From contig CAYGWJ010000204.1 of NCBI GenBank assembly GCA_964353405.1, positions 1 to 49,483 of the forward strand: a stretch of 49,483 nucleotides of DNA, written 5' to 3'. This DNA comes from JBGLNJ01 sp964353405. Lineage in GTDB: Bacteria; Chloroflexota; Anaerolineae; Fen-1058. The translations under genes were made by a program, and so were the position numbers. Of the stretch, positions 14,705 to 23,441 are shown piece by piece. A model generated the notes under the pieces. The model ran no database searches. It worked only from the letters and a program-made list of their open reading frames with translations, and was not told where the DNA came from. Within the stretch, counting starts at the first letter, position 1. Each line of letters opens with the position of its first letter.

Positions 14705-16633
14705 ATGAGCAGATCATTTCGACATAAAACCCACTGGTTGTTGTTAGGCGCACTGGCAATTCTGCTGGTTGTGATGGGTGTGTGGGGCTGGCGCGTGGGA
14801 CAGTTGGCATTTTCATTACGCGACCGTGCTACGCGCCTGCAGACGATGGCGGCCGAGCCACGGCAAGTCAAGCTGGTCCCGCTGGCAGAACAAGTGCACG
14901 GCGCACGCCAGGAGTTGACAGAGTTGCGCGGCGAGTTGAGGCCGCTCTTGTGGCTGGGCGAGCGATTGGGCGGCGACCTGGCTGCCATCGGACCGCTGAT
15001 GGATGCGGCATGTGAAGCCGTCAGCGCGGGCGACGAGGTGCTGGCAGCACTTGCCCCGGCGTTGAACGACATCTCGCTCGCGTCGTTTTCGATGTCTACC
15101 TTGCCGCGCGTGCTCGATGCGCTGGTGACGGCGCGCCCGGCGCTGCAAAGCGCCGCCGTCCATCTTGACACAGCCAACGCAGTGATGGCGCACATCCAGC
15201 GGCCACTTTCGCCGCGTGTTGAGCGGCTCGTCGAGCGTGCGGACACACTCATGATGCTGGCTCAACAGGGCGTGGGCGGCGCGCTGGTTGCGCCGGAGCT
15301 TTTGGGGCGCGACAGCCCGCGCACATACCTGGTGTTGGTGCAGAACTCGGATGAACTGCGACCTACTGGCGGGTTCATTAGCACGGTCGGCCGCGTGGTG
15401 ATTTCTCATGGCGCGGTGGTCACACAAACATTCCAGGATAGCTATGCGGTGGATGATTTCACCAAGCCTTACCCCGATCCGCCTTGGCAACTGTTGGAGT
15501 ACATGAGCCTGGATTTGTGGGTCATGCGCGACGCTAATTGGTCGCCCGATTTCCCCACCTCTGCACGGGACGTCATCAGCTTGTATCAAATCTCGCGGCC
15601 TGAGCAGATTTACGGTGTGATCGGCGTCAATCAAAAGCTCGTTCGGACTTTGATCTCATCTCTGGAACCATTGACGGTGGAAGGAATGCCAGAGCCGCTC
15701 ACGGCTGCGAATGCCGAGCAAATGTTCCGGGAAGCGTGGGAGCCGGCCAAGGGCGGCGACACGACGGCGTGGCTGTACAATCGGAAAAAATTCATCGCGT
15801 CTACGGTGCGCGCGATGATGGACCGGCTGGCCTCCGGCGGCGTCAACTGGACGGGCCTGGGATTGGGGATGTCTGACGCGCTGCGTCAGCGCCAGGTGAT
15901 GATTTACAGCACTGGCTCCGAGGCGGCGGAGCTGACACGCCTAAAGTGGGATGGCGCAATACGCTCCGATCACGGGGATTTCCTGATGCTGGTGGATGCC
16001 AACGTGGGCTACAGCAAGGTCAATCCTTTGATTGACGAGCGCGTGGACTATCGCGTGACGCTACAGCCGGATGGGACGGGACGCGCCGCTGTGACGGTGG
16101 ACTATAAACACCTCGGCACGCAGTCGGGTGTGTTGTGTCAGGTCATGATTCAGTACGACGCGGATGTGACCTACGACAAGCTGATGCAGCGCTGTTATTA
16201 TGATTATCTGCGGCTGATGGTACCGCGGGGCAGTCGTCTGGTATCTAGCGCCAAGCGGACTGTGCCGGGCGCATACTTGCTCAGTGGTCAGCCAGCCGAT
16301 GGCAAGGCCAAAGCGCAGCCCGACGAAGCCGGCCGGTCCGTATTGGGGCAGTTCTTTGTTGTCGAGTATGGCCAGTCATTACAGACGCATATCGAATACG
16401 ATTTGCCAGTTGTGGTTGTTTCTACTGCCGGACACCAGCGTTATCTGCTTACGCTGCAAAAACAGTCGGGCACGGGTGATTTGCCGTTCAGGGTGACGGT
16501 GACGCTCCCATCCGGAGCGCTTGCAATAGAAACGGTTCCTCGCCCCACAGCTCAATCGGGTGCTGCGCTCGAGTTCAATTTGAAGCTAAACACGGACCAG
16601 CAAATCCTGGTGAACTATGTTCTGGCTCGATGA
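14705..16633 (+). CDS. DUF4012 domain protein
   Basis: A 642-residue protein with one N-terminal membrane anchor (about 10-32, WLLLGALAILLVVMGVWGW), a helical segment (40-200) and the DUF4012 domain from about 205 (TYLVLVQNSDELRPTGGFIST, a strongly diagnostic motif) to about 480. The segment DVISLYQISRPEQIYGVIGVNQKLV and repeated beta strands follow. DUF4012 is recurrent in exopolysaccharide loci of Actinobacteria and Chloroflexota and resembles LytR-CpsA-Psr-like assembly factors in context, but its activity is not established. The protein would face outside the cell. No clear ribosome site precedes the ATG; it follows the previous stop by 37 bp and precedes the ligase gene by 21 bp. Confidence 0.85.
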   Translation: MSRSFRHKTHWLLLGALAILLVVMGVWGWRVGQLAFSLRDRATRLQTMAAEPRQVKLVPLAEQVHGARQELTELRGELRPLLWLGERLGGDLAAIGPLMDAACEAVSAGDEVLAALAPALNDISLASFSMSTLPRVLDALVTARPALQSAAVHLDTANAVMAHIQRPLSPRVERLVERADTLMMLAQQGVGGALVAPELLGRDSPRTYLVLVQNSDELRPTGGFISTVGRVVISHGAVVTQTFQDSYAVDDFTKPYPDPPWQLLEYMSLDLWVMRDANWSPDFPTSARDVISLYQISRPEQIYGVIGVNQKLVRTLISSLEPLTVEGMPEPLTAANAEQMFREAWEPAKGGDTTAWLYNRKKFIASTVRAMMDRLASGGVNWTGLGLGMSDALRQRQVMIYSTGSEAAELTRLKWDGAIRSDHGDFLMLVDANVGYSKVNPLIDERVDYRVTLQPDGTGRAAVTVDYKHLGTQSGVLCQVMIQYDADVTYDKLMQRCYYDYLRLMVPRGSRLVSSAKRTVPGAYLLSGQPADGKAKAQPDEAGRSVLGQFFVVEYGQSLQTHIEYDLPVVVVSTAGHQRYLLTLQKQSGTGDLPFRVTVTLPSGALAIETVPRPTAQSGAALEFNLKLNTDQQILVNYVLAR

Positions 16634-16654
16634 GACGGGCCGGGAAGACGGTAG

Positions 16655-17980
16655 ATGAAATCTAAAGGGTCGCCATCATTAGATGTGCGCGCGCGCCGTG
16701 GTGTTGCGCTCACCAGATTGGCGCGCTTGGTAGTGAAGCTGGAACCGCTGTTGCTCGCGATGGCAACGCCGTTCCTGCTTTTCCCTCGCGCTGCGTGGAC
16801 GCCCGTGATGCTGGTGGTGCCGCTCATCTGGCTGGCGCGCCGCATTGGGCATGGACGTGTGATCCGCCGCACGCCGCTGGATTGGGCTGTCCTGCTCATG
16901 TTGGTGATGGTGTTGGTGAGCCTGTATGCCACGTTTGACATCGCCTTCAGCCTGCCCAAGATTGCGGGCATGGTGCTGGGTGTGGCGATCTACTATGCTG
17001 TCGCCGAATATGCCGATTCTGGGCGAAGGTTGTGGATTGCCGTTGGTATGTTCCTGGTTGGCGGGCTAGGGTTGTCGGTGATGGGCTTGCTGGGCGTCAA
17101 TTGGACAACCAAGTTGCCTGTTTTGGGGTTGATCACGAATCGCTTGCCTCGCGTGATCAAGGGCCTGCCCGGCGCCGAACCGGGCTTTTCACCCAACGAG
17201 CTGGCGGGCGCGCTGGAATGGTCTACGTTATTGGCCTGGGCGCTGGCGGCGTGGCTGGCATTCAGGCCAGGCGATGGGAAGCGCAGATGGGTGGCGCTGG
17301 CACCCGGTGTGGTCGCCCTTGTGACGACAGGAACGCTGATGCTCACCCAGTCGCGTGGCGGGCTGCTCGGGCTGGCTGCCGGCGTGTTGTTGCTGTTGCT
17401 CGTGGCGGGGCGCACTTGGCGACTGATTGCCTGTGGCGCGGCGGTGGCGGCATTGACGGCTACGCTGTGGATTGGCCCGGCGCGCGTGTGGGATGTGGTG
17501 ACGAATGAAGGCACAGCGCTCACCACGGTTAACGGTCGCGCAGAGATATGGTCGCGCGCGTTGTATGGTATTCAGGATTTCCCGTTCACGGGGATGGGCA
17601 TGAACACTTTTAGGCGTGTGGTGTCGGCGCTTTATCCGCTGTTCATGATCTCGCCCGATCAAGACATTGCGCATGCACACAATCATCTTTTGCAGGCTGC
17701 GCTTGACCTGGGTATCCCCGGCTTGATCGCTTACCTGGCGATGTGGTTATTGGCAGTAGTGATGACGATTCAGGTCTGGCGGTCGGTCGCGCCGCTTGGC
17801 CAGCGCGTGTTGGCGGTAGGGATCGCTGCCGGGTTGCTGGCTCACTTTGTCTATAGCAATACCGATGTGGTCGCCTTGGGCTCCAAGCCCGGCCTGTTCT
17901 GGTGGTGGCTGCTGGCGCTCATGTCGGTGAACTGGCAGCGAGCGCAACGTGGTATAATCACGGGCGGTGAACATGATTGA
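16655..17980 (+). CDS. O-antigen ligase/polymerase family membrane protein (Wzy_C)
   Basis: A 441-residue polytopic membrane protein with about 11 hydrophobic segments. The diagnostic Wzy_C region is complete: GFSPNELAGALEW, MLTQSRGGLLGLAAG, VNGRAEIWSRALYGIQDFPFTGMGMNTF, then the large loop with IAHAHNHLLQAALDLGIPGLIAYL. The Arg of SRGG and the His of HAHNH are the residues usually important in WaaL/Wzy-type enzymes. It is expected to polymerise or ligate lipid-linked glycans on the outer face of the membrane. The start has GGGAAGACGGTAG just upstream. It overlaps the next small gene by 8 bp. Confidence 0.88.
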   Translation: MKSKGSPSLDVRARRGVALTRLARLVVKLEPLLLAMATPFLLFPRAAWTPVMLVVPLIWLARRIGHGRVIRRTPLDWAVLLMLVMVLVSLYATFDIAFSLPKIAGMVLGVAIYYAVAEYADSGRRLWIAVGMFLVGGLGLSVMGLLGVNWTTKLPVLGLITNRLPRVIKGLPGAEPGFSPNELAGALEWSTLLAWALAAWLAFRPGDGKRRWVALAPGVVALVTTGTLMLTQSRGGLLGLAAGVLLLLLVAGRTWRLIACGAAVAALTATLWIGPARVWDVVTNEGTALTTVNGRAEIWSRALYGIQDFPFTGMGMNTFRRVVSALYPLFMISPDQDIAHAHNHLLQAALDLGIPGLIAYLAMWLLAVVMTIQVWRSVAPLGQRVLAVGIAAGLLAHFVYSNTDVVALGSKPGLFWWWLLALMSVNWQRAQRGIITGGEHD

Positions 17981-18269
17981 TTGGTTAGGCGTGGTGACGA
18001 ATGGTTTGTGGATCCTGGGGCTGGCTGGAATGCTGGCGGCCCTGAGCTATTTCGACTACCATGCCAGGTCGCATGGCAAGCCCATGCGCCAGGTGTTGAA
18101 CGCGCCTATGTTTATTCGACCCTTTTCGTGGGCAGCGGTTACCTTTTGTTTAGGTGTAGCTGCCAGTGGTGGAAGCTGGTGGCAGCGCGTGGCCTGGGCC
18201 GCTCTGGCCGTTTTGTTTGGAGTGCAAGCCTGGCAATCGCGCGCGCCAGTTGACCCAGGCAGGCTTTAG
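17973..18269 (+). CDS. Small membrane protein of unknown function
   Basis: A 98-residue protein with two hydrophobic segments: IDWLGVVTNGLWILGLAGMLAALSYF near the N-terminus and about 50-85 (FSWAAVTFCLGVAASGG, WQRVAWAALAVLFGVQAW). The ATG at 17973 is preceded by GGGCGGTG and overlaps the end of the ligase gene, which indicates coupled translation; GTG 17967 is an alternative. No family is recognised. Its position after the ligase suggests an accessory of polymer assembly, but that is only inference from context. Confidence 0.7.
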   Translation: MIDWLGVVTNGLWILGLAGMLAALSYFDYHARSHGKPMRQVLNAPMFIRPFSWAAVTFCLGVAASGGSWWQRVAWAALAVLFGVQAWQSRAPVDPGRL

Positions 18270-18297
18270 TAGCCTGATGTTGTATAGGAGGCAGGGT

Positions 18298-18696
18298 ATG
18301 CTGTTCCGTCGAATCTTGATCGTTCTGGCGGTTGGAGCCATCCTGATGGGATTGGCATCCACCACTTTTGTGTGGGCCGCGCCGGGGCAAAGCCCGGCCT
18401 GGCAGACGATTCCCTCCAGGACGCCGGTCGCTCCTCCGACGAAGGAAGCAAAAGACACGCCTACGCCGGCGTCGACGTTGCTCGGACCGACGCCCACGCC
18501 TACGCCAACGTCGACGTTGCTCGGACCGACGCCCACGCCCTGGGTCACGCCCACGGCGGCTCTTGCGCCGGCCGCTTTGCCACAAATGCTGCCTGCGGCG
18601 GGCGCCGAGCTTCCGATAGTTCCGCTGGCGTTGGCGGCGGGCGCCGCTTTGCTGGTCTATGCTGGCTTGATGATGCGGCGAACGTCGTCGAATTGA
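18298..18696 (+). CDS. Small secreted Pro/Thr-rich surface protein with C-terminal anchor
   Basis: 132 residues. The start is fixed by an excellent AGGAGG before ATG 18298. It has a signal peptide (MLFRRILIVLAVGAILMGLASTTF, cleavage likely after VWA), an extended Pro/Thr-rich middle with two copies of STLLGPTPTPTPT, then LPAAGAELPIVPLALAAGAALLVYAGLMMRR. The ending is an LPxxG-like motif, a hydrophobic helix and arginines, the layout of sortase-sorted proteins, although LPAAG is not a canonical LPxTG. The following gene encodes a second protein of the same design. Likely a wall- or membrane-anchored stalk; no enzymatic domain is visible. Confidence 0.7.
   Translation: MLFRRILIVLAVGAILMGLASTTFVWAAPGQSPAWQTIPSRTPVAPPTKEAKDTPTPASTLLGPTPTPTPTSTLLGPTPTPWVTPTAALAPAALPQMLPAAGAELPIVPLALAAGAALLVYAGLMMRRTSSN
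18471..18539 (+). repeat. Intragenic direct repeat, 39 bp period
   Basis: Two identical 30-base copies (18471-18500 and 18510-18539), 39 bp apart, each containing GTCGACGTTGCTCGGACCGA. They encode two STLLGPTPTP units in the surface protein. Such identity suggests recent expansion by recombination or slippage. Confidence 0.85.
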
Positions 18697-18722
18697 ACCG
18701 AGCCGCTCTATCTGGGAAGACA

Positions 18723-19298
18723 GTGGAAAGACGAAAGAGATACCGCCTGATGGCTGTTTTTGCGATAGGAGCGATTCTTTTTGGATTGGCCTATGGCACA
18801 ACGGCCAGGGCGTCACCTGGGCCGGCTCCAGGGCGGGGAGGTACTGTGCCCACGCGAACCAGGCCTGCCCCAGCTCCGACGGAAGAAAGTAAAGACAAGT
18901 CTACTGTAACGTTAGCGCCGCCGACCCAACCTGTGGGAATTACGCCCGTTATTGTCGGCACGGTCACCCTTGCTCCAATGAGTCTTACCGAGACACCTGC
19001 GGTTGCGCGCGTGCTTCCTGCAAACTCGATGACGCCGACGGCGACCAGTGTGCCCTCGGTGGTAGTGACACCAACTGTACCGCCTCCGCCTGTGCCGACG
19101 CAAATCGTTGCAGAGTCGACGCAGCCGATGGCTCTATCTGTCTCCAATACGTCCGCCCCGGCGCCGACGTGGTCGCCTACTTCCGCACCGGCAACTAACG
19201 CGCCAAACCACAATTGGCTGTTGCCAGTCATTGGTTTGGTCTTGATTGCGGGTGGAGCCGCGCTGGCGCTAATGCGTTCGCAAGGGCAACGAGGCTAG
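18723..19298 (+). CDS. Secreted Pro/Thr-rich surface protein with C-terminal anchor (second copy type)
   Basis: 191 residues from GTG 18723 (GGGAAG upstream); ATG 18750 is an alternative start inside the signal peptide. The N-terminus ERRKRYRLMAVFAIGAILFGLAYGTTARA is a signal peptide very like that of the previous gene (FRRILIVLAVGAILMGLASTTF). The body is low-complexity Pro, Thr, Ser and Val. The end NWLLPVIGLVLIAGGAALALMRSQGQRG is a hydrophobic anchor with a basic tail and an LPVIG start. The design shared with the previous gene suggests a paralogous pair. The function is probably structural or a spacer at the cell surface. A 189 bp gap with no recognisable signals follows. Confidence 0.65.
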   Translation: MERRKRYRLMAVFAIGAILFGLAYGTTARASPGPAPGRGGTVPTRTRPAPAPTEESKDKSTVTLAPPTQPVGITPVIVGTVTLAPMSLTETPAVARVLPANSMTPTATSVPSVVVTPTVPPPPVPTQIVAESTQPMALSVSNTSAPAPTWSPTSAPATNAPNHNWLLPVIGLVLIAGGAALALMRSQGQRG

Positions 19299-19487
19299 AC
19301 GGCGCGTCTGCAAGTCAGATGGCTGGCTGGCCTGGCTTTGATGTGCATCGGAATTAGGCTGATGATGGCTTGGCTGTATTAGGATATCCCCCGCGATAGC
19401 AATCGGTTGGTGCAGTGTTGATGCTGGTGTAGCGTGCCGGGAACATGTCGGTGCCGGTTTGCTACCGCGCCGCTTGGAGGTGAAAAG

Positions 19488-21875
19488 ATGAAGGCTCGAA
19501 CTCGGCGCTCAACTCTAATGATAATGAGCGTAGTGGCACTTGCTGTGATGGTTGCGTTTCTTATAGGAGGTCGGCTAGCGATGGGGACCGGGCTCGCGGC
19601 ACCCTCGGCGCCTCTCTCTGGACGTCAGGCCTATGTCTACCGGTTCGATCCGGCCGGAGCTTCCTTTGGCTTCACCCTTACACTTCCAACCGGCGGCGCT
19701 GATCCGACGGATGTGACCGTCGTCCAAAATGTGGGCCACCAGGAAGTGTGGTTCACCGAGTCGGGCGCAGACCGGATTGGCCGGTTGAACTATACTGACA
19801 CTGCCATATACACTTTTCAAGAATACACCTTGACGGCAGGCAGCCGTCCGTTGAACCTAGTTTCGGACGGGAGCTTTATCTGGTTCACCGAAGCTGGAGC
19901 AAACTCGATCGCCCGTCTCGACCCGGAGACAGGCCAGGTGATCACTTTTGCTGTGCTCACAGCCGCTAGCTATCCCGCAGATCTGGATCGCGCATCAGAT
20001 GGTAGCATCTGGTTCACCGAGATGGCGGCGAACCAGATTGGCCGGCTAGTTGTGACTTCTACCACAGACTATTCTTTCGCAGAGTATACCGTTCCGACGC
20101 TTGACGGCAAGCCCTATGGTATTGTGGCGGCCGGATCGGGTGTGTATTTTGCACAGACGGCGAACGACAAAGTGACGTGGTTCACGCCAACAGACAACAA
20201 ATGGATAGATATCCAGTCGTGCTTCACGGACACATGCATCCCGAACGAGCCTTACAAACTGGCACTGGACTCGCACGACAAGGTCTGGGGCACCGAAAGG
20301 GCTGGCAACCGAGTGAGCCAGTATGCTTACGGCACATTCCCGGTTATTAGCCCCCATGCAGTTACCCCGACTGGGAGCTCGCCCGCCGGGATTGCGGTGG
20401 ATGCAAGCGATGGCATCTGGTTCACGCAGCAAAGTGCGGGCCGAATCGGCCGCTTGAATCCTTCGCCACCTATGACGATAATCTACTATTCACTCCCACA
20501 ACCTGGCGTTCTCCCGTCCGGGATTGCAGTAGACAGCCGGGGGGCGGTGTGGGTCGTGGCTTCTGATCGCTATCAGGTCTTTCTCACGGTGGTGTCCAAG
20601 AACTATGATACACAGGTTCCACTCTTTGGCGTGCAGTTCTTGGGCTTTGATGGCACACTGCTGAATTATGCTGCAGATGCCGGAGTGCGTTGGATCAGGT
20701 TGCTGGCCCCTTGGTCAATCGTCGAGCCGGTTCATACGACGCCGAGGACCTATAACTGGTCGTACCTGGATAGTATAGTGACGCAAGTCAGGCAAAAGAA
20801 TGCATATCTAATATTCACTATAGGTGGTCAACCTTCTTGGGCGGCCACTTATCCTATGGGTCCACTCAATGACCCGAATGATCTGCTAGAGTTCATGAGC
20901 GCCCTGGTTGAGCGCTACGATGGTGACGGCGTCAATGACGCGCCCGGCTCGCCCGTGGTCCAATATTTTGAGCTTTATAATGAACCAGACAACGCAAGCG
21001 TGGCCGGTGCTGCATTAGGGGGTTGGGGACCGTGGGGGCACAATGGGGCGGGCTATGCCCGGTTGCTTCAGACGCTCTACCCCGCGGTCAAGGCAGCCAG
21101 CCCCAAAGCCAATCTGGTCATGGGCGGGATAGCTCTGGATTGGTACGAGGAAAATGGTGGTGTGTTTGACAGCCAATTCCTCGACGACGTGCTAAGAGCC
21201 TGCCAGGGAAAGCAGTGCTTTGACGTGGCGAATTTTCATTACTATCCCGTGTTTCGAAGAAGATGGGAACCTTATGGACGAGATCTGATTGGCAAGACGA
21301 ACTATGTGAAACAAAAGTTGACGGAATATGGCTTCACGAACGTAAAGCTCACGTGCACCGAAATCAGTTGGGGAAGCAAGCCGCCTACAGATCCGGCGGA
21401 TTGGACCAGTCCCGAGCTGCAGGACCGTTATGTTGTCAAAGTGTTCCTCCGCGGTATGGCTGCGGGGTTAGAGTCTGTAACGTGGTATGCTATGAAAGAA
21501 ACCGGTGAGGCATATTTGCCGGGCCTTGTGCAAAGCAATAATCAGCCCAAGTCTTCTTATCGGGTTTACCAGAGGATGACGGCCATGCTCGCAGGAGCGA
21601 GATACGGGCGCAGCCTTGCGCTGGCGGAGACGGGTTCGAGCAAGATTGAAGGCTATGTCTTGACGTCTGGCAACGGTCGCCGGCTCGACGTGGTATGGAC
21701 CGAAGACGATACGTACTTTGACCCCAACGATGACCCTCAACTGCCGCTGGTTGTAAATGCGCGCCAGTTGCGAGTGGTTGACAAATATGGTAATGAAACA
21801 TGGCACAGTAGTACTAATGGAAAGATCACCATTGTTGTCGGTGGAAGTCCCCTCTATCTGGAGTATTATCAATGA
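19488..21875 (+). CDS. Secreted Vgb-like beta-propeller fused to a clan GH-A glycoside hydrolase domain
   Basis: 795 residues from ATG 19488, chosen because GGAGGTG lies directly upstream. A membrane-export signal occupies about residues 8-32. Residues 50-365 form a virginiamycin-B-lyase/NHL-type propeller with repeated IWFTEAGANSIARL, IWFTEMAANQIGRL and IWFTQQSAGRIGRL. VFLTVVSKNY then leads into a TIM-barrel hydrolase (about 385-700): LLNYAADAGVRWIRLLAPWSIVEP, FELYNEPDN with probable acid/base Glu499, and KLTCTEISWGS with probable nucleophile Glu625. The spacing and motifs fit clan GH-A (GH39/GH5-like), retaining mechanism. It overlaps the next gene by ATGA. In the locus it may trim or release the glycan made by the neighbouring enzymes; the substrate is unknown. 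Confidence 0.8.
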   Translation: MKARTRRSTLMIMSVVALAVMVAFLIGGRLAMGTGLAAPSAPLSGRQAYVYRFDPAGASFGFTLTLPTGGADPTDVTVVQNVGHQEVWFTESGADRIGRLNYTDTAIYTFQEYTLTAGSRPLNLVSDGSFIWFTEAGANSIARLDPETGQVITFAVLTAASYPADLDRASDGSIWFTEMAANQIGRLVVTSTTDYSFAEYTVPTLDGKPYGIVAAGSGVYFAQTANDKVTWFTPTDNKWIDIQSCFTDTCIPNEPYKLALDSHDKVWGTERAGNRVSQYAYGTFPVISPHAVTPTGSSPAGIAVDASDGIWFTQQSAGRIGRLNPSPPMTIIYYSLPQPGVLPSGIAVDSRGAVWVVASDRYQVFLTVVSKNYDTQVPLFGVQFLGFDGTLLNYAADAGVRWIRLLAPWSIVEPVHTTPRTYNWSYLDSIVTQVRQKNAYLIFTIGGQPSWAATYPMGPLNDPNDLLEFMSALVERYDGDGVNDAPGSPVVQYFELYNEPDNASVAGAALGGWGPWGHNGAGYARLLQTLYPAVKAASPKANLVMGGIALDWYEENGGVFDSQFLDDVLRACQGKQCFDVANFHYYPVFRRRWEPYGRDLIGKTNYVKQKLTEYGFTNVKLTCTEISWGSKPPTDPADWTSPELQDRYVVKVFLRGMAAGLESVTWYAMKETGEAYLPGLVQSNNQPKSSYRVYQRMTAMLAGARYGRSLALAETGSSKIEGYVLTSGNGRRLDVVWTEDDTYFDPNDDPQLPLVVNARQLRVVDKYGNETWHSSTNGKITIVVGGSPLYLEYYQ

Positions 21876-23437
21876 CATTGACTGACTCGTGCCATCACAC
21901 TCAACCTGTTGTTCCAGGTCGGCGCAAGGGCAGAGGAGCGAGGTTGCTCCTGCCCTGTTTTCTGGCTTGCCTGGTTTTGACTCTAGTCACTGTTTTGCCG
22001 CGCTCATCTGCCAATGTGCATGGCGAGGCGTCACAGCTTTCAATTGGACTTGACCCAACCCATCCCTCGACGGATGCGTCTGCCATGACCTATCCCAATT
22101 GTCGTTTTGGGATTGGACAGACCTCCCGCCCGCTGATATCCTACTCGATCTCATCGCTGAACTTGGGCTGGTATCTCAATTGGGGCGTGCAAGCGAATCC
22201 GTCCCGGCCAGGAGGAGTCGAGTATGCGCAACTCGTCCACGTAAAAAGCAACGGTTACTCTCCCTCGGATACTGTCCTGGCAAACGCCATTGCCGCTAAC
22301 CCTGGGGCGTTATGGCTCATCGGCAATGAACCCGACCGGGTTGACTATCAGGATGATGTACTGCCTCAAGACTATGCACGAGCTTATCATGACGCTTATG
22401 CGTTTATCAAGGCGCATGACCCAACCGCACAGGTCTCGGCAGGCGGCATCGTCCAGCCAACGCCTCTACGTATGCAGTATCTTGATATCGTGCTGGATAC
22501 CTATATCGCGGTTTATAGCACGTCTTTGCCAACGGACGCCTGGAGCATCCATAGCTTTATTCTGCGTGAAGCTAGTTGTGCTGCGTATCCGGATTCCTGT
22601 TGGGGAGCAGAGGTTCCCCGGGGTATTTCGGCCACTCATGGGATTTTATATACACTGGACGATACTGATAATCTGGACATTTTTCGGCAACGCATTATCC
22701 AATTCCGCCAGTGGATGAAGGATCGCGGCTACCGGGATGTGCCGTTGCTGATCACCGAATATGGAACGTTGCTTCCCTATTACGATCCGGCCAATCTTTA
22801 CTATGATTCCAAGGGACGCCCGTTCGACGAGACGCGCGCACGGGATTTCATGTATGGCACTTTTGATTTTATGCGCGCGGCGACTGACCTGAACCTGGGC
22901 TATCCTGCAGATGAGAACCGTTTGGTGCAACGTTGGCTTTGGTATAGCTTGGACGACATCCCGAGCTATGGCGGCGCGTTGTTCAATCCCTACTCATTTG
23001 CAAGGATGAAGTTGGGTGCAGATTATGCGGCTTACACGGGAGCCATCACGCCGACCGTTGACCTTCCCGCCGTAGATGTGATGCAGATAGGACCCGTTCC
23101 GTTTTCCCCAACAGATGCCGCCACGATCACTCTGCGCGCGCGCGTATCCAATGTGGGCAACATTTCAGTCACTGAGCCGATTGTGGTTCGCTTCTTGGAT
23201 GGCTCGGGAACGCAGATCGGCGCCGACCAAATCATTACCCGGTCGCTTGCAGGTTGCGCTGGCGTGCAAGGAGTCACTGTAACATGGTCGAACGTGCTCC
23301 CTGGTGCGCATTCGGTACGAGTGGTCGTGGACCCTGAGAACCTGATTCGCGAAAGCGACGAGGGCAATAACCAGGTTACGGGCGTGGCGCTCGTGGCGCG
23401 CCATCGGGTCTTTTTGCCATTGGTTTCCAAGAGGTGA
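21872..23437 (+). CDS. Secreted glycoside hydrolase-like protein with CARDB domain and C-terminal FLPLVSKR motif
   Basis: 521 residues with an N-terminal signal/anchor (about 24-45, LLLPCFLACLVLTLVTVLP). The TIM-barrel region (about 60-390) has ALWLIGNEPDRVDYQDD with probable catalytic acid Glu153 and VPLLITEYGTLLPYYD with probable nucleophile Glu296, again a clan GH-A pattern. From about 400 to 505 a CARDB adhesion-like domain follows (ITLRARVSNVGNISVTEPIVVRF, VRVVVDPENLIRESDEGNNQV). The protein ends RHRVFLPLVSKR, a short hydrophobic motif I associate with exported Chloroflexota proteins. Its start overlaps the stop of the propeller-hydrolase gene, so the two hydrolases are made together and probably act on the same extracellular glycan. 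Confidence 0.75.
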   Translation: MTLTDSCHHTQPVVPGRRKGRGARLLLPCFLACLVLTLVTVLPRSSANVHGEASQLSIGLDPTHPSTDASAMTYPNCRFGIGQTSRPLISYSISSLNLGWYLNWGVQANPSRPGGVEYAQLVHVKSNGYSPSDTVLANAIAANPGALWLIGNEPDRVDYQDDVLPQDYARAYHDAYAFIKAHDPTAQVSAGGIVQPTPLRMQYLDIVLDTYIAVYSTSLPTDAWSIHSFILREASCAAYPDSCWGAEVPRGISATHGILYTLDDTDNLDIFRQRIIQFRQWMKDRGYRDVPLLITEYGTLLPYYDPANLYYDSKGRPFDETRARDFMYGTFDFMRAATDLNLGYPADENRLVQRWLWYSLDDIPSYGGALFNPYSFARMKLGADYAAYTGAITPTVDLPAVDVMQIGPVPFSPTDAATITLRARVSNVGNISVTEPIVVRFLDGSGTQIGADQIITRSLAGCAGVQGVTVTWSNVLPGAHSVRVVVDPENLIRESDEGNNQVTGVALVARHRVFLPLVSKR

Positions 23438-23441
23438 TGCC

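Noticed and set aside
17950..17958. TGGTATAAT inside the end of the ligase gene as a promoter for the small membrane protein
   Set aside because: It would leave almost no leader before ATG 17973, there is no -35 and the gene is already coupled to the ligase by overlap.
18166..18722. Upstream extensions of the two Pro/Thr-rich surface proteins
   Set aside because: The extensions overlap preceding genes in other frames and have no signal-like start; AGGAGG at 18298 and the signal peptide at 18723 decide the starts.
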